DNA of 64,000 nucleotides from Eumeta japonica (taxonomy: Eukaryota; Arthropoda; Insecta; Lepidoptera; Psychidae): positions 124,001 through 188,000 of the forward strand of contig BGZK01000714.1 in assembly GCA_005406025.1 (NCBI GenBank), in the 5' to 3' direction. Under the pieces are notes generated by a model. That model saw only the letters and a list, made by a program, of their open reading frames with translations. It did no database searches and had not been told where the DNA came from. Positions 36,001 to 47,049 of the stretch are shown here, in pieces. Position numbers and translations under genes: made by a program. Every line of letters starts with the position of its first letter. Position 1 is the first letter of the stretch.

Positions 36001-39000
36001 GCAATTTTTTTCATATTTTTTAAAGGTACAGTTTAAGAAATAGAGGGGGGACACACAACTTCTGCTACCGTCGGAGCGATTATTTCCCTAAAATTTTGAT
36101 AAACCAAAAAAATTGCTTAGAAACCTTAACATTTTTAAAGGAGCTGACGAAATATGTGCTACATGTTGATGTTTGATGAAAAAATTTTTTTTTAGCTTCT
36201 GTTACATGTATGGAATGCCCCACCTAGAAATATTTAATTTTGTTATTTACCTATTAAACAAAGTAGCAGCTTGTACAACGCACCTATACTCAGAATTTTA
36301 TTAATATATATCCTGTAGTTTTTGAGTAAAATACCTGTGACATACAGACGGACAGACAAGACAAAGTTATAGGGGTTCCGTTTTTGCCCTTTGGGTTCAG
36401 AATCCTAAGAAGGGTGACATTAAAACCATCTGAAGCAGAGGAGCTTGCATAAAAAGAATTGAAATGCAGTGAAGCAATTGATTATGTAAAATAGAGTTCT
36501 GCCTCTGCTTAACATATAAGACACTCAAAATTTATGTTGTTTACTAATTTTGCAAATATCATCTGCACCAAATTACTCATTGCAATTAATTGTAAAGTTG
36601 AATTGCAAGATCAAATGCAAAAGGTTCGGGTTTTTATTTTCGTTCCTTTTTCTTTTCAAGACGATGATTTTAATAATTTCACACCGATAGCAATCTCAGT
36701 TTCAATCTCAATTTGACCCAAAATACAATTCTAATTTCGAGCTTGAGCCTGACTAAAGACTCCGATCCAGATATTAACTCCGAGGCTAAACCCACATCGA
36801 CCGCAATCCCGATTTAAGTTTTTGGTGCATACCTTAGAAATCTCATTCCGAACTCTTTATAAAATTCCAGTCCCAATTTCAATTTTAATATCGATTCCAA
36901 ACTCACTATTCCATTAGAGATTTTGTGATGAATAAATAAGTTGATTTTTTTATTTCCGATATTAAGCAGTATGACAATGAAAACATTATAATTTATAGAG
37001 TTGTTGAAAAAAAAGAACCCATAACAAAATCAAAGCCTACATATTTAACGTTTTCTTAAACATGCTACCAAGTTTTCAGAATATTAAAGATAAGAAAAAA
37101 ATAAAAAAATATTACATTTAGATAGATTAGATTAGTGGGAATCAAAGATTATAAACACTCACCCTTTGAGTAAGGCGGTCTCCGCGTCGAAAATCGAGAA
37201 AGCGGGCAGCACAAGCGCAGCCGTCAGGGGGCCCAACAGGAACCTATGGCCGAGTACGGCTAGCAGCGCACGCCCACCCCCGCCCCCGCCACAGCACCCG
37301 GCGACGCCAATGGTGCGGTACCCCGCGGCCGCATATATATAAGTGTACGTGATGTAGTTTGTGTACTTGCTGTGCAAGGGCCCTGTGAAACCATTAAATA
37401 CGTCTATACTCATTACCGAGTTTTAGGCACCATTGGATTTTGCTCAAGTAAATTTTTACATCTGGTGATAAATATAGACATGAGAACGGCGAAATGTCAG
37501 AGAACACCATAGTGTTCAATCAAAAACGACAATGTTGAAAGTTGACCATGCCAGTCTTAGCATTTCCTTAGAAGTTGTCCCAGTTACCCTCAAAAAGTTT
37601 ATTAATTTCATGGATCCTGTATTTTTTGAGGATACTGTTAACAGACAAGTATATTATTTGTACATATGTGTACAAGCAACTACTCAGTGGCTCAACCTGC
37701 TTGAGCATGTATTGTTCCAATTTCTATTTTTTTCCTGAAATTGGTTCTTCCTATTAGGTGCGTGTCCTATCTCCGAGTTATTCTACTGGTAAAAAGACAC
37801 ATTTTTTAAATAGTTTTAATATCAAATAAATCATTTGAATAAATATTATACATTAATAACAATTAAGAAACTGATCTACTTTCATTTATTTTTATCTTCA
37901 TAGCTACTTATCTATAAAAAACAACTATATACCACCATATAATCTTACACTACATGTCACTTTTCTGGGTGATTTTGTTATATTTTCAACAGATTCGGCA
38001 CTCTATTTCATGAGAGCTCATTAGTAGTAAATCCTTTTGCAGATTTGGTTAAACCTTCAATGATCCCAGATCATTCGAATGGGTCCGGAGCCAAAACTAT
38101 TTTTTATTTATAACTCACACATCTAACGAGCAATCGCCCCATGCTTCTCTGTAGACTCGTAATTCTTTATTACCTGGCGAGCAGTGACAAGGGATACACA
38201 TAGTTTTATCGTTTCCGAGATTTTGAAAAGCTCAAGTCTATGCAGATCCAGAACAGTAATAGTGGGTCCGATATAATTAAGGTATTTTTGTAGCTATATG
38301 ACATGTATCTACTTTAGCTTGTAATTTGACGTTAGATCATTATATAGTGTAAATGTGTAATGCTTTTTTTCCCATATTATTATTTTGCCTCAGTTGTCTT
38401 TATCTTAATTTTGCTTTTCTATAACAGCCAAAATGTTTTGAAAATAATTGGTAATTTTAAAAACATGTCATTATATTAGAAGTACAAATAAGTTTCTGTC
38501 GTTTTTTGTCTATAAAATAATATTTATTGTGAAAGAACGGTAATTTAATTTTAATCGAAGTATTGCCCATCACTAGCAACTACTTTTCTCCATCTTTCAG
38601 GCAGCGTTCGGATTCCAAGTATGAAGAACTCTTTTCTTTTGAGGCTATTTACGAATCAACTCAATTTTTGGTATCTTCATATGATGTGAACCGCTGCTCT
38701 GACCGGAACAGATGATAATCGGACAGCGTAATGTTTGGTGAATAGCGGGTAGGGTAGTACTTCCCAATCAAGTGCTTTCAAATAGGTTTTCACCGGAACC
38801 ACTACATGCGGACGAGCATTATCATATAGAAGAATAATTTTGTTGTGTCTGGAGTAGTATTGAGGGCATTTTTCCTTCAGAGCTTGGCTCAATTTTATCA
38901 ATTGTGTTCGGTATAGAGTTCTAATGATTTTTTCGCTTCGATTAAGCAACTCATAATACATCACACCTAGTTGATCCCACCAAATACACAGCATGAGTTT

Positions 39001-42000
39001 TTTTTCCTTGAATATTCAGTTTTGTTGTGGATGGGCAGGTAGTCCCCATGATTTTCTTTTTCTTGGATTATTCTAATGTATCCACTTTTCATCAACAGTG
39101 ACGAATTGATGAAAAAAAATTTTTTTTGTGCCTAGCTAGCAGCATTTCACTCATGCATAATCGGCGTTCAACACCTTTCGGCTTTAATTCGTATGGAACC
39201 CAATCACCTTGTTTATGCATAATTCTTAACGATTTTAAACGATGCGAGACTGCTTGCTGAGTAACTTCTAAAGTAAGTGCAAGTTTCTTTTGTGTTTGAG
39301 ACGAATCTTCCTTCAATTCTACATCCTAATAAATTTTTGGTCTTCCACTGCGATCTTTGTCTTCTACATCAAAATCACCATTTTTAATCTTTTGAAATCA
39401 TTGATGATATGTTCTCTCATTCAAGGCAGCCTCATTATAAGCTTCTGCGAGCAATCGATGTGCCTCAGCTAGCAGATTTTTTAAATTAAGGAAGTAAATT
39501 AAAAGTTTTCACAAATGACGCTTATTTGGCTCAAATTTAGACATTTTTGGATTATGTTGTTCTTAAATGAACAACCTAATTTGCAAGCCGGTTATCATCT
39601 GCGAATTCTAAAGTAAGCCTCGTGCCATGCCATCTCTCTCAAAACAGCAGAAACTTATTTGTACTCCTAATATTTACTAAAAAAAGTACCAAGAAATGTT
39701 CATTATCTTAAATTATTTCTTAGTTTACATTTTGTTTTAAGGCTGTTAAGGCTTTGTGTTAAGGCTGATTTTTGTGAGTGCAAAACGGATTTGTTTTGTT
39801 TGTTTATAGTTTTACTATAATGCATTTTACATTCATTTGTTCCCAGTTATTACGAAAATTTGTGAAGAAAATACAAAAAACTAATAATAATAATAATAAA
39901 AATTTTTATTTAACTGCATATACTCAATTAATCCACAGAAGTGAGAAGGATATTTTCTATTAATGATTATTTATCCTCAGAAATTGAGCACAATTATGAA
40001 AAATGAGATGAAAATTGTGAGTCCATTGGGACCCGGAATAGCATTATTGTAGTTTGAAAATGGGTATGGTATTTACGAGTTAAATAATTCATTAGTTTTC
40101 AGTCGTTGCTTGCATTATTTTTAGTAAACACAAAATTTCCTCCATCCGTTATATTAAAAATTACACCTCAATTCATCCAATTACTTTTATACTGCACTGA
40201 GATTTTTTTATTAGTGCTATGAAGGCTGGCAATCGTCATAAAGAAATATGTCAAACATTATTTAAAGTTTGATTTATTACAGACAAATTATTGAATTTGT
40301 ACTACAAATGTTCAAATTAGTAGTTATTGTGAAGGAAGAACAATTCTATTGCAATATCCACAATTTCCTTCTAATATTAAGAGATAATCTGGCCAGTAGA
40401 ATTCTTGTTCATGGTTCTTATGTATAGAGGAAGAGAAAGTTTATGGTTAACTACCAAAAGCCTATTGATATGTATCGAAAGTTCCTTTCTATGAAATGCC
40501 ATTTGTGCTCTTTTATTTTAACACTATCTGTATCCCGCTCGCTACGGTGCAAATAATCAAAATATGAGCAACAACCATTTTTGATCCTGATATTATAATG
40601 TTGGTTTTAATGCCGATTTTGTCCTACATAATGATATAATGTTGTTATTTTTCTGTTTTTTTTTTCAATTCTTTTTTTTTTTGCATAAATAAAAGTATAC
40701 AATCTGGTATTCCAGAAGATAATTTATCTTTATGCGAAATTTGATTTGAATCACTTCAGCCATTTTGGAGATTAGACTGACAAAACAAACAAACAGTCAA
40801 CTTTATTTATACTTATAAATTTCTAACATTACTTGAATAAATAAATAAATAGTAATTAAAATCTTTCTAAAGCTACTAATAATAATAATATTATTAAAAA
40901 AACATATCAATTGTATTTTTGATATTCAGGAAAAATCTAATATTAAGAATGTAAAAATTATCATAGTGCATAATCATAGGTACAACAAACCATATTGAAT
41001 CAATTATAAGGTGTTAAGAAATGTTTTGCAAAATTTAAATACTGATAAACTTGCAGAAATTTACAATCCATATCTTCATTGTATTGAATATTATGTAAAA
41101 ATGTGATTTTCCCGAAAACTAAGGAATATTGAGAGATATATAAATAATTATGAACCATGCAATTTAATATGTGTCGTGTTTTATCAAAACAACTTCTAGC
41201 TTGTAGCTATCATCTGATAGTAGCACTGTGGTTTTTCTAAAACTAGAGGCGTTCAACAGATTCAATTCTCGTTCATCCTTGACGATGTACTTAGAAATTA
41301 TTTTTGTTTGGTATTTTTTGGAGCTCACAAATGAAGATGATCAGTCATGTTTCATGAAACGAGAAAAGCTATACCACTTCAGTTAAGTTGAGTGTGTTCT
41401 TACTTCCACCATTGAGGTAGCCTCTAGTTCAATGCATAAATAAATCTAGCATGACTCTAAAAGCTTTTATGGTTATGAACTCGTCTACTACAGGAGATAA
41501 AAATGTAACTACAGAATAAAGTATAAAGTTTTGGATCCGATTCAATTAAATTAAAAGTTTTATTGGAATCGGATCTTCAATTAGTGAAAGTGCAAATGTT
41601 ACTCATTATTGATTTCTTTTGAAGTTGAAAATTGAATTAAAAATATTTTCTCGCAATAAGATGATAAAATTAATAATTACATAAAAGGCGGAATTTCCTT
41701 GATAAACTGTAAATGTGTTTTGGAACATAAGAGATTAGTTTTAAATATGGCTGTCTGTTATTAAAAAATTGATAAAATTTAAAAAAAAAGTTTGAAATAT
41801 TGAACAGCGATTTAGTGAATAATTAAAATCGATGGTATTCATTATATGTTAGTAGCATGGTGTAATTTAAAAAAAACATGAAAACAGCTATATCAAAAGC
41901 TATGTCATTAATGAAGTTTGTACTTAAAACCATGTCAATATTGAACTTAAGTCTGACAGCAATTAAGTTATTGGATGCAACTTCATGTTGCATATATACT

Positions 42001-42512
42001 CTGATCTATTACTATCATTACTGATAATATCAAATAATATATGACAGACGAAGCATTTATTTTTACTTGTAAATATATATTCTTTAATAGTAAATTATTT
42101 CTCATTCAACTTTTATTTATATTATAACATATAACAATTAGTTTTAAACCATGTCTTATCATGTGTATACTAAAATCAATAAGTTTAAGATCCGTAAGAC
42201 ATATGCCATTACATCTCCCCATGAAACCATTACAAAGATGTTAATTGAGTTACTTCATGAACGTAAGAATAATTATGATGCCGAATGCACCTTTATGGAA
42301 TGTTTGCATGTAGCGTGCTATCTAAGTGCATGCAGAGCGGAGAGTGGTGTATGCCTCCGGGAGCTCCGAGGCGTGGGGCCACGGCTGCCGCCAGCGCCAC
42401 GCCCAGCACCGCAAACACTGGCCAATGCCGATGCACCTCTTCGCATGCATCCACTGCCTTACGCCTACTCCCAAATAGTGCTGACTTGGGCTGCAAGCTC
42501 GACAGCCGGCTA
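29901..42512 (-). CDS. Diverged SLC10A7-like (bile-acid:sodium symporter-like) membrane protein, 5' end missing
   Basis: Six exons in coding order: 42355-42512, 37163-37382, 35471-35621, 31486-31750, 30339-30446, 29901-30070. All phases agree, giving about 356 residues; human SLC10A7 has roughly 340-360. SLC10A7 is a ten-helix protein that affects calcium handling and glycosylation in the secretory pathway. Matches to the family in order: WPVFAVLGVALA then GAPGGPL (family: GGPL after helix 1); ALLKG at the end of exon 2 (family LLKG); AAFNAVFAPL in exon 3 (family FNSAFGS); VLLYEDCCSAFAD in exon 4 (family YTTFCDTFS); a Ser-Thr at the end of exon 5 where the family has STHKSLTLG; APAHALLL in exon 6 (family HPAQILL). 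Conserved residues PPPVSS and HKSLTLG are absent. The first donor is GC, not GT. It could be a fast-evolving paralogue or an early pseudogene, though no frame is broken. Identity is inferred by eye. Confidence 0.6.
30339..30446 (-). CDS. SLC10A7-like exon 5
   Basis: Acceptor TTCTCACCAG, donor GTAATT. Only the phase-consistent frame gives a hydrophobic Cys/Trp-rich helix (GAGAWWCMCW) followed by VEPALASVALPHLVST, aligning with the family's TPADTVAIIFCST. Confidence 0.55.
30757..30850 (+). repeat. GGGTCGGGGAG repeat family, copy 3
   Basis: GAGAAGAAGGAAGGGTCGAG, then CATTCGCAGGGAAATAAGAG and AGAGTTTCGTGCGTTGTTCT; nearly the same order and spacing as 9042-9130. Lies in an intron of the SLC10A7-like gene. 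Confidence 0.65.
31486..31750 (-). CDS. SLC10A7-like exon 4
   Basis: Acceptor TTAATTTAG, donor GTTAGC. Encodes VVASLWTASGVLLALCTGAA (a helix, then RKL), a hydrophilic Ser/Asp/Glu loop, and LATLVLLYEDCCSAFAD. This spacing matches the family's helix, the I-x-x-R segment and the I-Y-T-T-F-C-D-T-F block. Confidence 0.65.
32090..33070 (-). pseudogene. Mariner transposase, broken copy (D,D34D)
   Basis: Reverse-strand mariner transposase. The N-terminal part (32685-32999 frame) has a paired-like helix-turn-helix with WYKRFQS and DQPRSGRPV. The C-terminal part (32108-32629 frame) has the three catalytic aspartates in TGDEKW, HHDNARPH and YSPDLTPSDFH, with 34 residues between the second and third (D34D). 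At least two frameshifts (near 33000 and near 32650) separate the pieces, so it is dead. Inverted ends were not confidently identified: AT-rich candidates near 31966-31985 and 33212-33235 match only loosely. It sits in an intron of the SLC10A7-like gene. Confidence 0.88.
33423..33908. mobile_element. Foldback/MITE with about 120-bp arms
   Basis: The left arm 33423-33545 and right arm 33790-33908 are inverted copies; landmarks ATGCACGCGTCCTCA, GGCCACCTGCCAGA and GAAACAAAAC each appear inverted on the other side, and the outermost AATAACTTA matches too. The interior has a second nested inversion (AGATGTCGCTG with CAGCGACATCTA). No coding capacity. The nested symmetry is typical of foldback or non-autonomous DNA elements; flanking target duplications were not resolved. 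Confidence 0.8.
35471..35621 (-). CDS. SLC10A7-like exon 3
   Basis: Acceptor GTGTTACAG, donor GTACGA. Encodes AWVSACGG, a Gly/Ala/Arg-rich stretch, then TRGAALTAAFNAVFAPLYLFIA. The family has V-G-C-M-P-P-P-V-S-S here followed by N-E-A-A-A-I-F-N-S-A-F-G; the first motif is lost and the second is partly kept. Confidence 0.62.
36270..36420 (+). repeat. Retroelement 3'-end fragment, copy 1
   Basis: GACAGACAAG, GGGTTCCGTTTTTGCCCTTT and a final CAGAATCCTAA. The same ending (GGGTCCTGTTTTTACCCTTT...ACGGAACCCTAA) is found at 60575-60672. Typical of a retroelement tail common in Lepidoptera. Confidence 0.55.
37163..37382 (-). CDS. SLC10A7-like exon 2
   Basis: Acceptor TTTCACAG, donor GTGAGT. With the last base of exon 1 it encodes GPLHSKYTNYITYTYIYAAA, then a glycine-rich stretch, LGHRFLLGPLTAALVLPAFS and ALLKG. 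The family has G-G-P-L followed by I-T-V-S-Y-I-A-V and later L-L-K-G at the same spacing. Confidence 0.65.
38476..39670 (-). mobile_element. Complete but dead mariner (mauritiana-like), TIRs and TA flanks
   Basis: The 1195-bp element begins TTAGAAGTACAAATAAGTTT at 38476 and ends with its inverse (AAACTTATTTGTACTCCTAA, ending 39670), flanked by TA at 38474-38475 and 39671-39672, as expected for mariner insertion at TA. The reverse strand codes for pieces of a Mos1/mauritiana-type transposase: QTQKKLALTLEVTQQAVSHR (39092-39316 frame), MLCIWWDQLGVMYYELL and LLYDNARPH (38677-38994 frame). The block with the third catalytic aspartate is corrupted, and frameshifts and stops occur. Inserted between exons 1 and 2 of the SLC10A7-like gene. 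Confidence 0.9.
42355..42512 (-). CDS. SLC10A7-like exon 1 of window
   Basis: Acceptor TTACATTTCAG; starts with 1 nt, so at least one upstream coding exon is expected, not identified between here and 46987. Encodes a basic/polar lead and EVHRHWPVFAVLGVALAAAV, then APRLGAPG. The only donor fitting the next exon is GC (AG|GCATAC); a GC-AG intron restores the family's GGPL motif across the junction. Confidence 0.6.
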
Positions 42513-43242
42513 CTGAAATGTAAAATTCAGCTGAAGACTTGACATTTTTTTATTTTCACCGATTATAAGCAAAATTATGATATATATGATGACCAAGTAC
42601 AGATTCAATGAACTAGTCTCAAAATTGTCTGCAATAAGTCTCTAATCTCTAATCAGCATGCAGGGAAAAAGTCCAAGACAACTGATCTAGAATAAAAAAA
42701 TTTAAAACCGCTGACCTTGCAGGCCATCCCTAAAACTTTTCACTACGGTATTTATCTTATATTTATCTTTATGGTATTTATGTATCTTTGAGCTCAATAT
42801 GTTTTAAATATTGTCTATGAGCTCAATCTATGTCTATAACATATTGAGCTCAATATGTTATAAATTTTTAAGCTTAAAAATTTGAAAAAAGGTTGACCCA
42901 GCAAGCCATCATTGAAACATCTTACTAATTTAGCGCTCAAAGCATTCAAAAATATAGAAGCAATAAATCATTGAGTTCATTATGCCCAAGTGATCAATTT
43001 TAGTGCTTTTTCAAGTTCTCTGTGCTCAAAAATATAATTCTAATATTTCTTGAGCTCTTCTAATTCAAAAATTTATATATATACAAAACCTTTTTATTAA
43101 TTTTTTTAATTACTATATCTTTTGTGTTTAATCTGTTTTATGGAATCCAATGCAGTTTTATACACAAAAAAAGATGGTCGAACACCAAACATCAATCTAT
43201 CAAGTATTACTCATTTACTTTGAAAAAAAAAACCCCTTTTTT

Positions 43243-43690
43243 TTATTCTTCATTAACCGTATCTCTCTAATAAACCAACCAATGCAATTTATGATGATCA
43301 ATGCTGTTTTTAAAGGAAATTGGTTAGATCTTGGAATTTATCAGAAGAGTGGATTAAAAAATACTTTTAAAAAATTTTTACCAACAATATCTCTTAAACA
43401 AATCGACAAATTTTGAGGCATTTAATAATTATCAACATAGTTTTCTAAGGCAAACAATTAGATAGATTTTGGAATTTATTGATAGAGCAGTTTACAAAAC
43501 AATGTAAGAAGTGCTTTTTAATAATTTTTTTCAATAGGTATCTCTTGAATAAATCATTCAATTTGTATACAGTTTGCAGCAGTCGACTTTTTTGTTGAAA
43601 GTAGATTTTGATATAGATTGGTAGAGTAGATTAAAAGTCATTTAAAAAAGCATTTTTTCTGAAAACTTTATTTTTGAGATTCCTTAAAAT
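43243..43690. repeat. Degenerate tandem repeat, period about 130-150 bp
   Basis: TATCTCT followed by a TAAAC/ATAAA-type tail and a GGAATTTAT/GATTTTGG block returns at about 43260, 43389 and 43540, with diverged sequence between. Three imperfect units; an old duplication. The 88-codon ORF at 43150-43416 runs through it and is not a gene. Confidence 0.45.
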
Positions 43691-45176
43691 ATCCAGGGCC
43701 AAACTAGTTAGAAGTTTCAGAACTGACGAAAACTTGGTTTTCTAAAATCGAGGTGAAAACAATCTCTTCAATTTTATGAAATTTTTTTAATTTTTATACT
43801 GGAAAGTTAAAAATTATGCTCAGTGGAGTGGTCATTAAAATCTGTCACAATAATTTCAGACTTATATTGCCATGTATAAAAAATATTCCTGTACAACAGA
43901 AAATGTAATCAATTGAAGTCAAGGCACGGTTTAATTTTAATATAAAAGTAGCAATAATATTTATAAATCAATAAAGTCATTGTGTTATGTTGCAGTGTAA
44001 ATATTGGCGGTGAAATAGTTTAATCTGAATTAGATGAAATGAAAACAAAGGAAAATCCAGTCTCAAAGATTTGAATAACATTTTGCATTATTTCTTTCAC
44101 TATATTTTAAATTTTCACTTGTCCTATTAAATAGATAGATTGGTTTCATAATCAATTTCTGAAATTACTGACTCATAAAAGGGACGGTCAGAATTCCAAA
44201 CTACTTTCGTCTGTGTATTGGATTCGATTCATAAGCCTCAAAATATCAACTATTTTAAAAATACTTAAATTATGTTATTTGATAATATGCAATAAAATTA
44301 ATAAGCAAACTGGGCAATTTAAAAAATTTTAAAATGAAATCAGAAAAATTTTTAGAACAGGAAAGGGTGAGAGGAGAAAACGAAGAGCCTTCCTTAAAAA
44401 ATTTTCATGTTCCAATTATAGGACGTGTATTGTTTTAGAAAATTTTTAAAATTTTCATTATTCAGCCCCTGAACACACTAATAATTATTAACATTTACTC
44501 AATTAAAACATTTTTTCCATAAACATAATCAATCTTGATTGTAATATATGCAAAAATACCATCCAGCTACTAGAATGTAAAAATGATATCTTACACTAAC
44601 CTAAAATTTGGTAATGATAAAACGAATTTTTATTTCAAAATTGACTTCACAAATCAACTTACCTTTGAGGTATTTTAACCACATTCTGAGGTGAATTTAT
44701 GAATTTATCTATCACAATCATTTATTACAAACACTAAAACTTTTTGATTTTATGTACTGTGAGCAACTCTACATATGTCGTTATTGCTATAGCGGACGGA
44801 CCAAATAAGTAAGCACAAAATAACTTTATAAAATGTTAGTTTCTCGAAACAACTTTAGTAACAACAGTGAAACAAAACAATTCTTCATTCCATCACGTAA
44901 CTGCATTATAGATTAGTAACATATATACAATTATAATTCTGTGCTTACAACTTCATTACATAACATATACTTCGCTTAAATTTAATCAATGAAACTCCTG
45001 TAGTTAGGATATATAATTCAAAACACTGGTTCGTGCATCTGCAATGCCGATTATATTATACCAAAGGAATAAACGTCACCGTAATAGTGATGTGCTCATC
45101 CACGATAGATAAATTACGATTATCAAAAATAATGTATCGATATTTTATTATCGATGTAATACTTTTGATTATCTAC

Positions 45177-45987
45177 TAGGCTTGTGCTAAGTAACTCCAC
45201 TAGAAGATTGGATATGAGACATATCATTCCAGCCAAAGACACATATCCGATAACTATATCCATGTCCGCTAATCATATCTGCGGTTATGATGACGTGGGA
45301 GAGCGAGGACAAGTCCCATATCGCGGAACTATATTTGCTCCGAGGCTGCGAGAGATTTAAAAATTTTCTCGGAGCGAGATAGAGCCGCTTACAGTACAAA
45401 ATTAATTTACTCGCTCTCGCTCCGAGGACAAACTATTTGATTTCCCGTCATACTTTACACAGGCTTAGGACTGTCAACCAAATACCTATTTAAATTAAAA
45501 ATAAATATTTGATTGGCGTATTTAAAAATCAATTAGTATTTACAATGATTTCTGATCGACTATGTACATGATTATGATTTTTACAGTTGTTTTTTTTTTA
45601 CCTACTTATAATTATTAAACTATTTTTTGTTTTTTTTTTCATTTTTTTAATTATTTTTTTTTGTAGTTCAAATTTTTTAAACGTCTAGTAATATATATAA
45701 CGTCTAGTAATATATTTTTTTATCAAGCGCTGCTCTCGCTGCCTGCATATAGAACGGACGACCGAACGATGAACAAACCTAATCGTCCTTTCTTTTTCGC
45801 TCACTAGCCGCTGTGTTGTATTACGCTCTCGCTCTCTTTAAAAGAGTTTTGAATGAACGAAACTTGGACGTGGACGGGTAGGATAGATATAGGATATAGT
45901 TATTTATTAGAAAGGGAATGAACGATTCATATCCAAAGTGAGACACATATCCGAAGATATAACTGTGTCCGGAGTTACTCAAGCCTA
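45177..45987. mobile_element. hAT-type MITE, 811 bp, 8-bp target duplication
   Basis: Flanked by a perfect 8-bp direct repeat TTATCTAC (45169-45176 and 45988-45995). Terminal inverted repeats: left TAGGCTTGTGCTAAGTAACT at 45177, right inverse TAGGCTTGAGTAACTCC ending at 45987, differing by a 5-base gap. An 8-bp duplication with short inverted ends is the hallmark of the hAT superfamily. The inside has no transposase and contains CTCGGAGCGAG-type inverted motifs around 45340-45430, so it is non-autonomous. Confidence 0.82.
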
Positions 45988-46987
45988 TTATCTACAACTA
46001 TTGAGCATTGGCCGTAGACTGATGTGGATTGCCTTGATAATGGAGCACGAATTGTGGTGTGATGAGTTAAATATAAAATTATTTCATTTTGATAATAAAC
46101 AAGGTAAATCGGCATCTGACTGCGGCCAAGGCTCAAATTGTCAAAATTTGTACGACAATCTGTGTTATAGGAAAAGAACATTTGCATCTATTGACCGGTT
46201 TCCAATTTGAACTTGATACAAAGAACGTAATGAAAGAAATTTATAGTGCCTATTGACTGATTGATTACCAATTTGTAATCTACATCGATCTTAAATGACG
46301 TAGGGCATCAATTTTTTATAACAAAATTTTGTATTGATTTTTAGTAGTCAGGATTTATTTTTATAAAGTGTCATTCTTTTATAAATGCACCTTTTCTATT
46401 CTCTGTGTTAGGGATTTAATCAAATTAGTTAAATAATTGGAAAACTGCATTAGCTTGGCAATCCTTTGTAAAACATTTTTTTTATTTTAAATGTATAAGG
46501 ATTGTAAAATCTTAAACTAACTATGAGCACATGAATAAGGAAGTAATATGTGACAAATTGTAATGAAACAACAACAGAAGAAATGTCAATCATCATCGAT
46601 TGTATATAATAACTTTCCGTATTCTAAATCAATTCGATAAATTTTTATCTTTTTTGGTAAAAATCAATTATATTCAAACGTGACCTTTGAAAATATTACA
46701 GACTGTATCAAAACAAACAGTTCAAATGTTCTAGCACGTGGTGTGACCACAGAGCGACTATTGTACTTTGTGGACCGGCCGGTTGCGTTCCTACATGACA
46801 GCTCTAACAGCTGTTCATGACAGTTTGTAGTTTGTACGTCAAATTAGGAGCAGAGTTGATATTTGCTAAATTTTGTTTAATATTAAACGTCGAAGGCATT
46901 GACAGAATAAGTAGTAAAGTTATATCATAAAAAGAAAGCTATCAAGTTATTGGAAGTGCCTTTAAGGAAATATTTGAATTAACACTG

Positions 46988-47049
46988 ATGTTGCGGCGTG
47001 CGGTGCGCCCGCTGCGGCTGCTGGCCACCGGGCGAGCTCCGGCAACTAG
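46988..47049 (+). CDS. NDUFAF3: NDUFAF3 exon 1
   Basis: Start codon and mitochondrial presequence; donor GTTAGG after ACT-AG (phase 2). Confidence 0.88.

Larger units (their letters stand above)
42513..46987. other. Intergenic region between divergent SLC10A7-like gene and NDUFAF3
   Basis: AT-rich. Holds a degenerate tandem block (about 43243-43690) and a hAT-type MITE (45177-45987). Upstream sequence and promoters of both genes should lie here. Just before NDUFAF3 there is an E-box-like CACGTG at 46736-46741 and a 10-bp palindrome AACAGCTGTT at 46806-46815; no TATA box or initiator can be assigned with confidence. Confidence 0.55.

Noticed and set aside
42151..42516. 121-codon plus-strand ORF
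   Set aside because: Shadow of SLC10A7-like exon 1 on the opposite strand, whose frame fits the family and the splice phases.
45938..46210. 90-codon ORF starting in the hAT MITE
   Set aside because: It crosses the MITE boundary and target duplication, so it cannot be an old gene; no domain seen.
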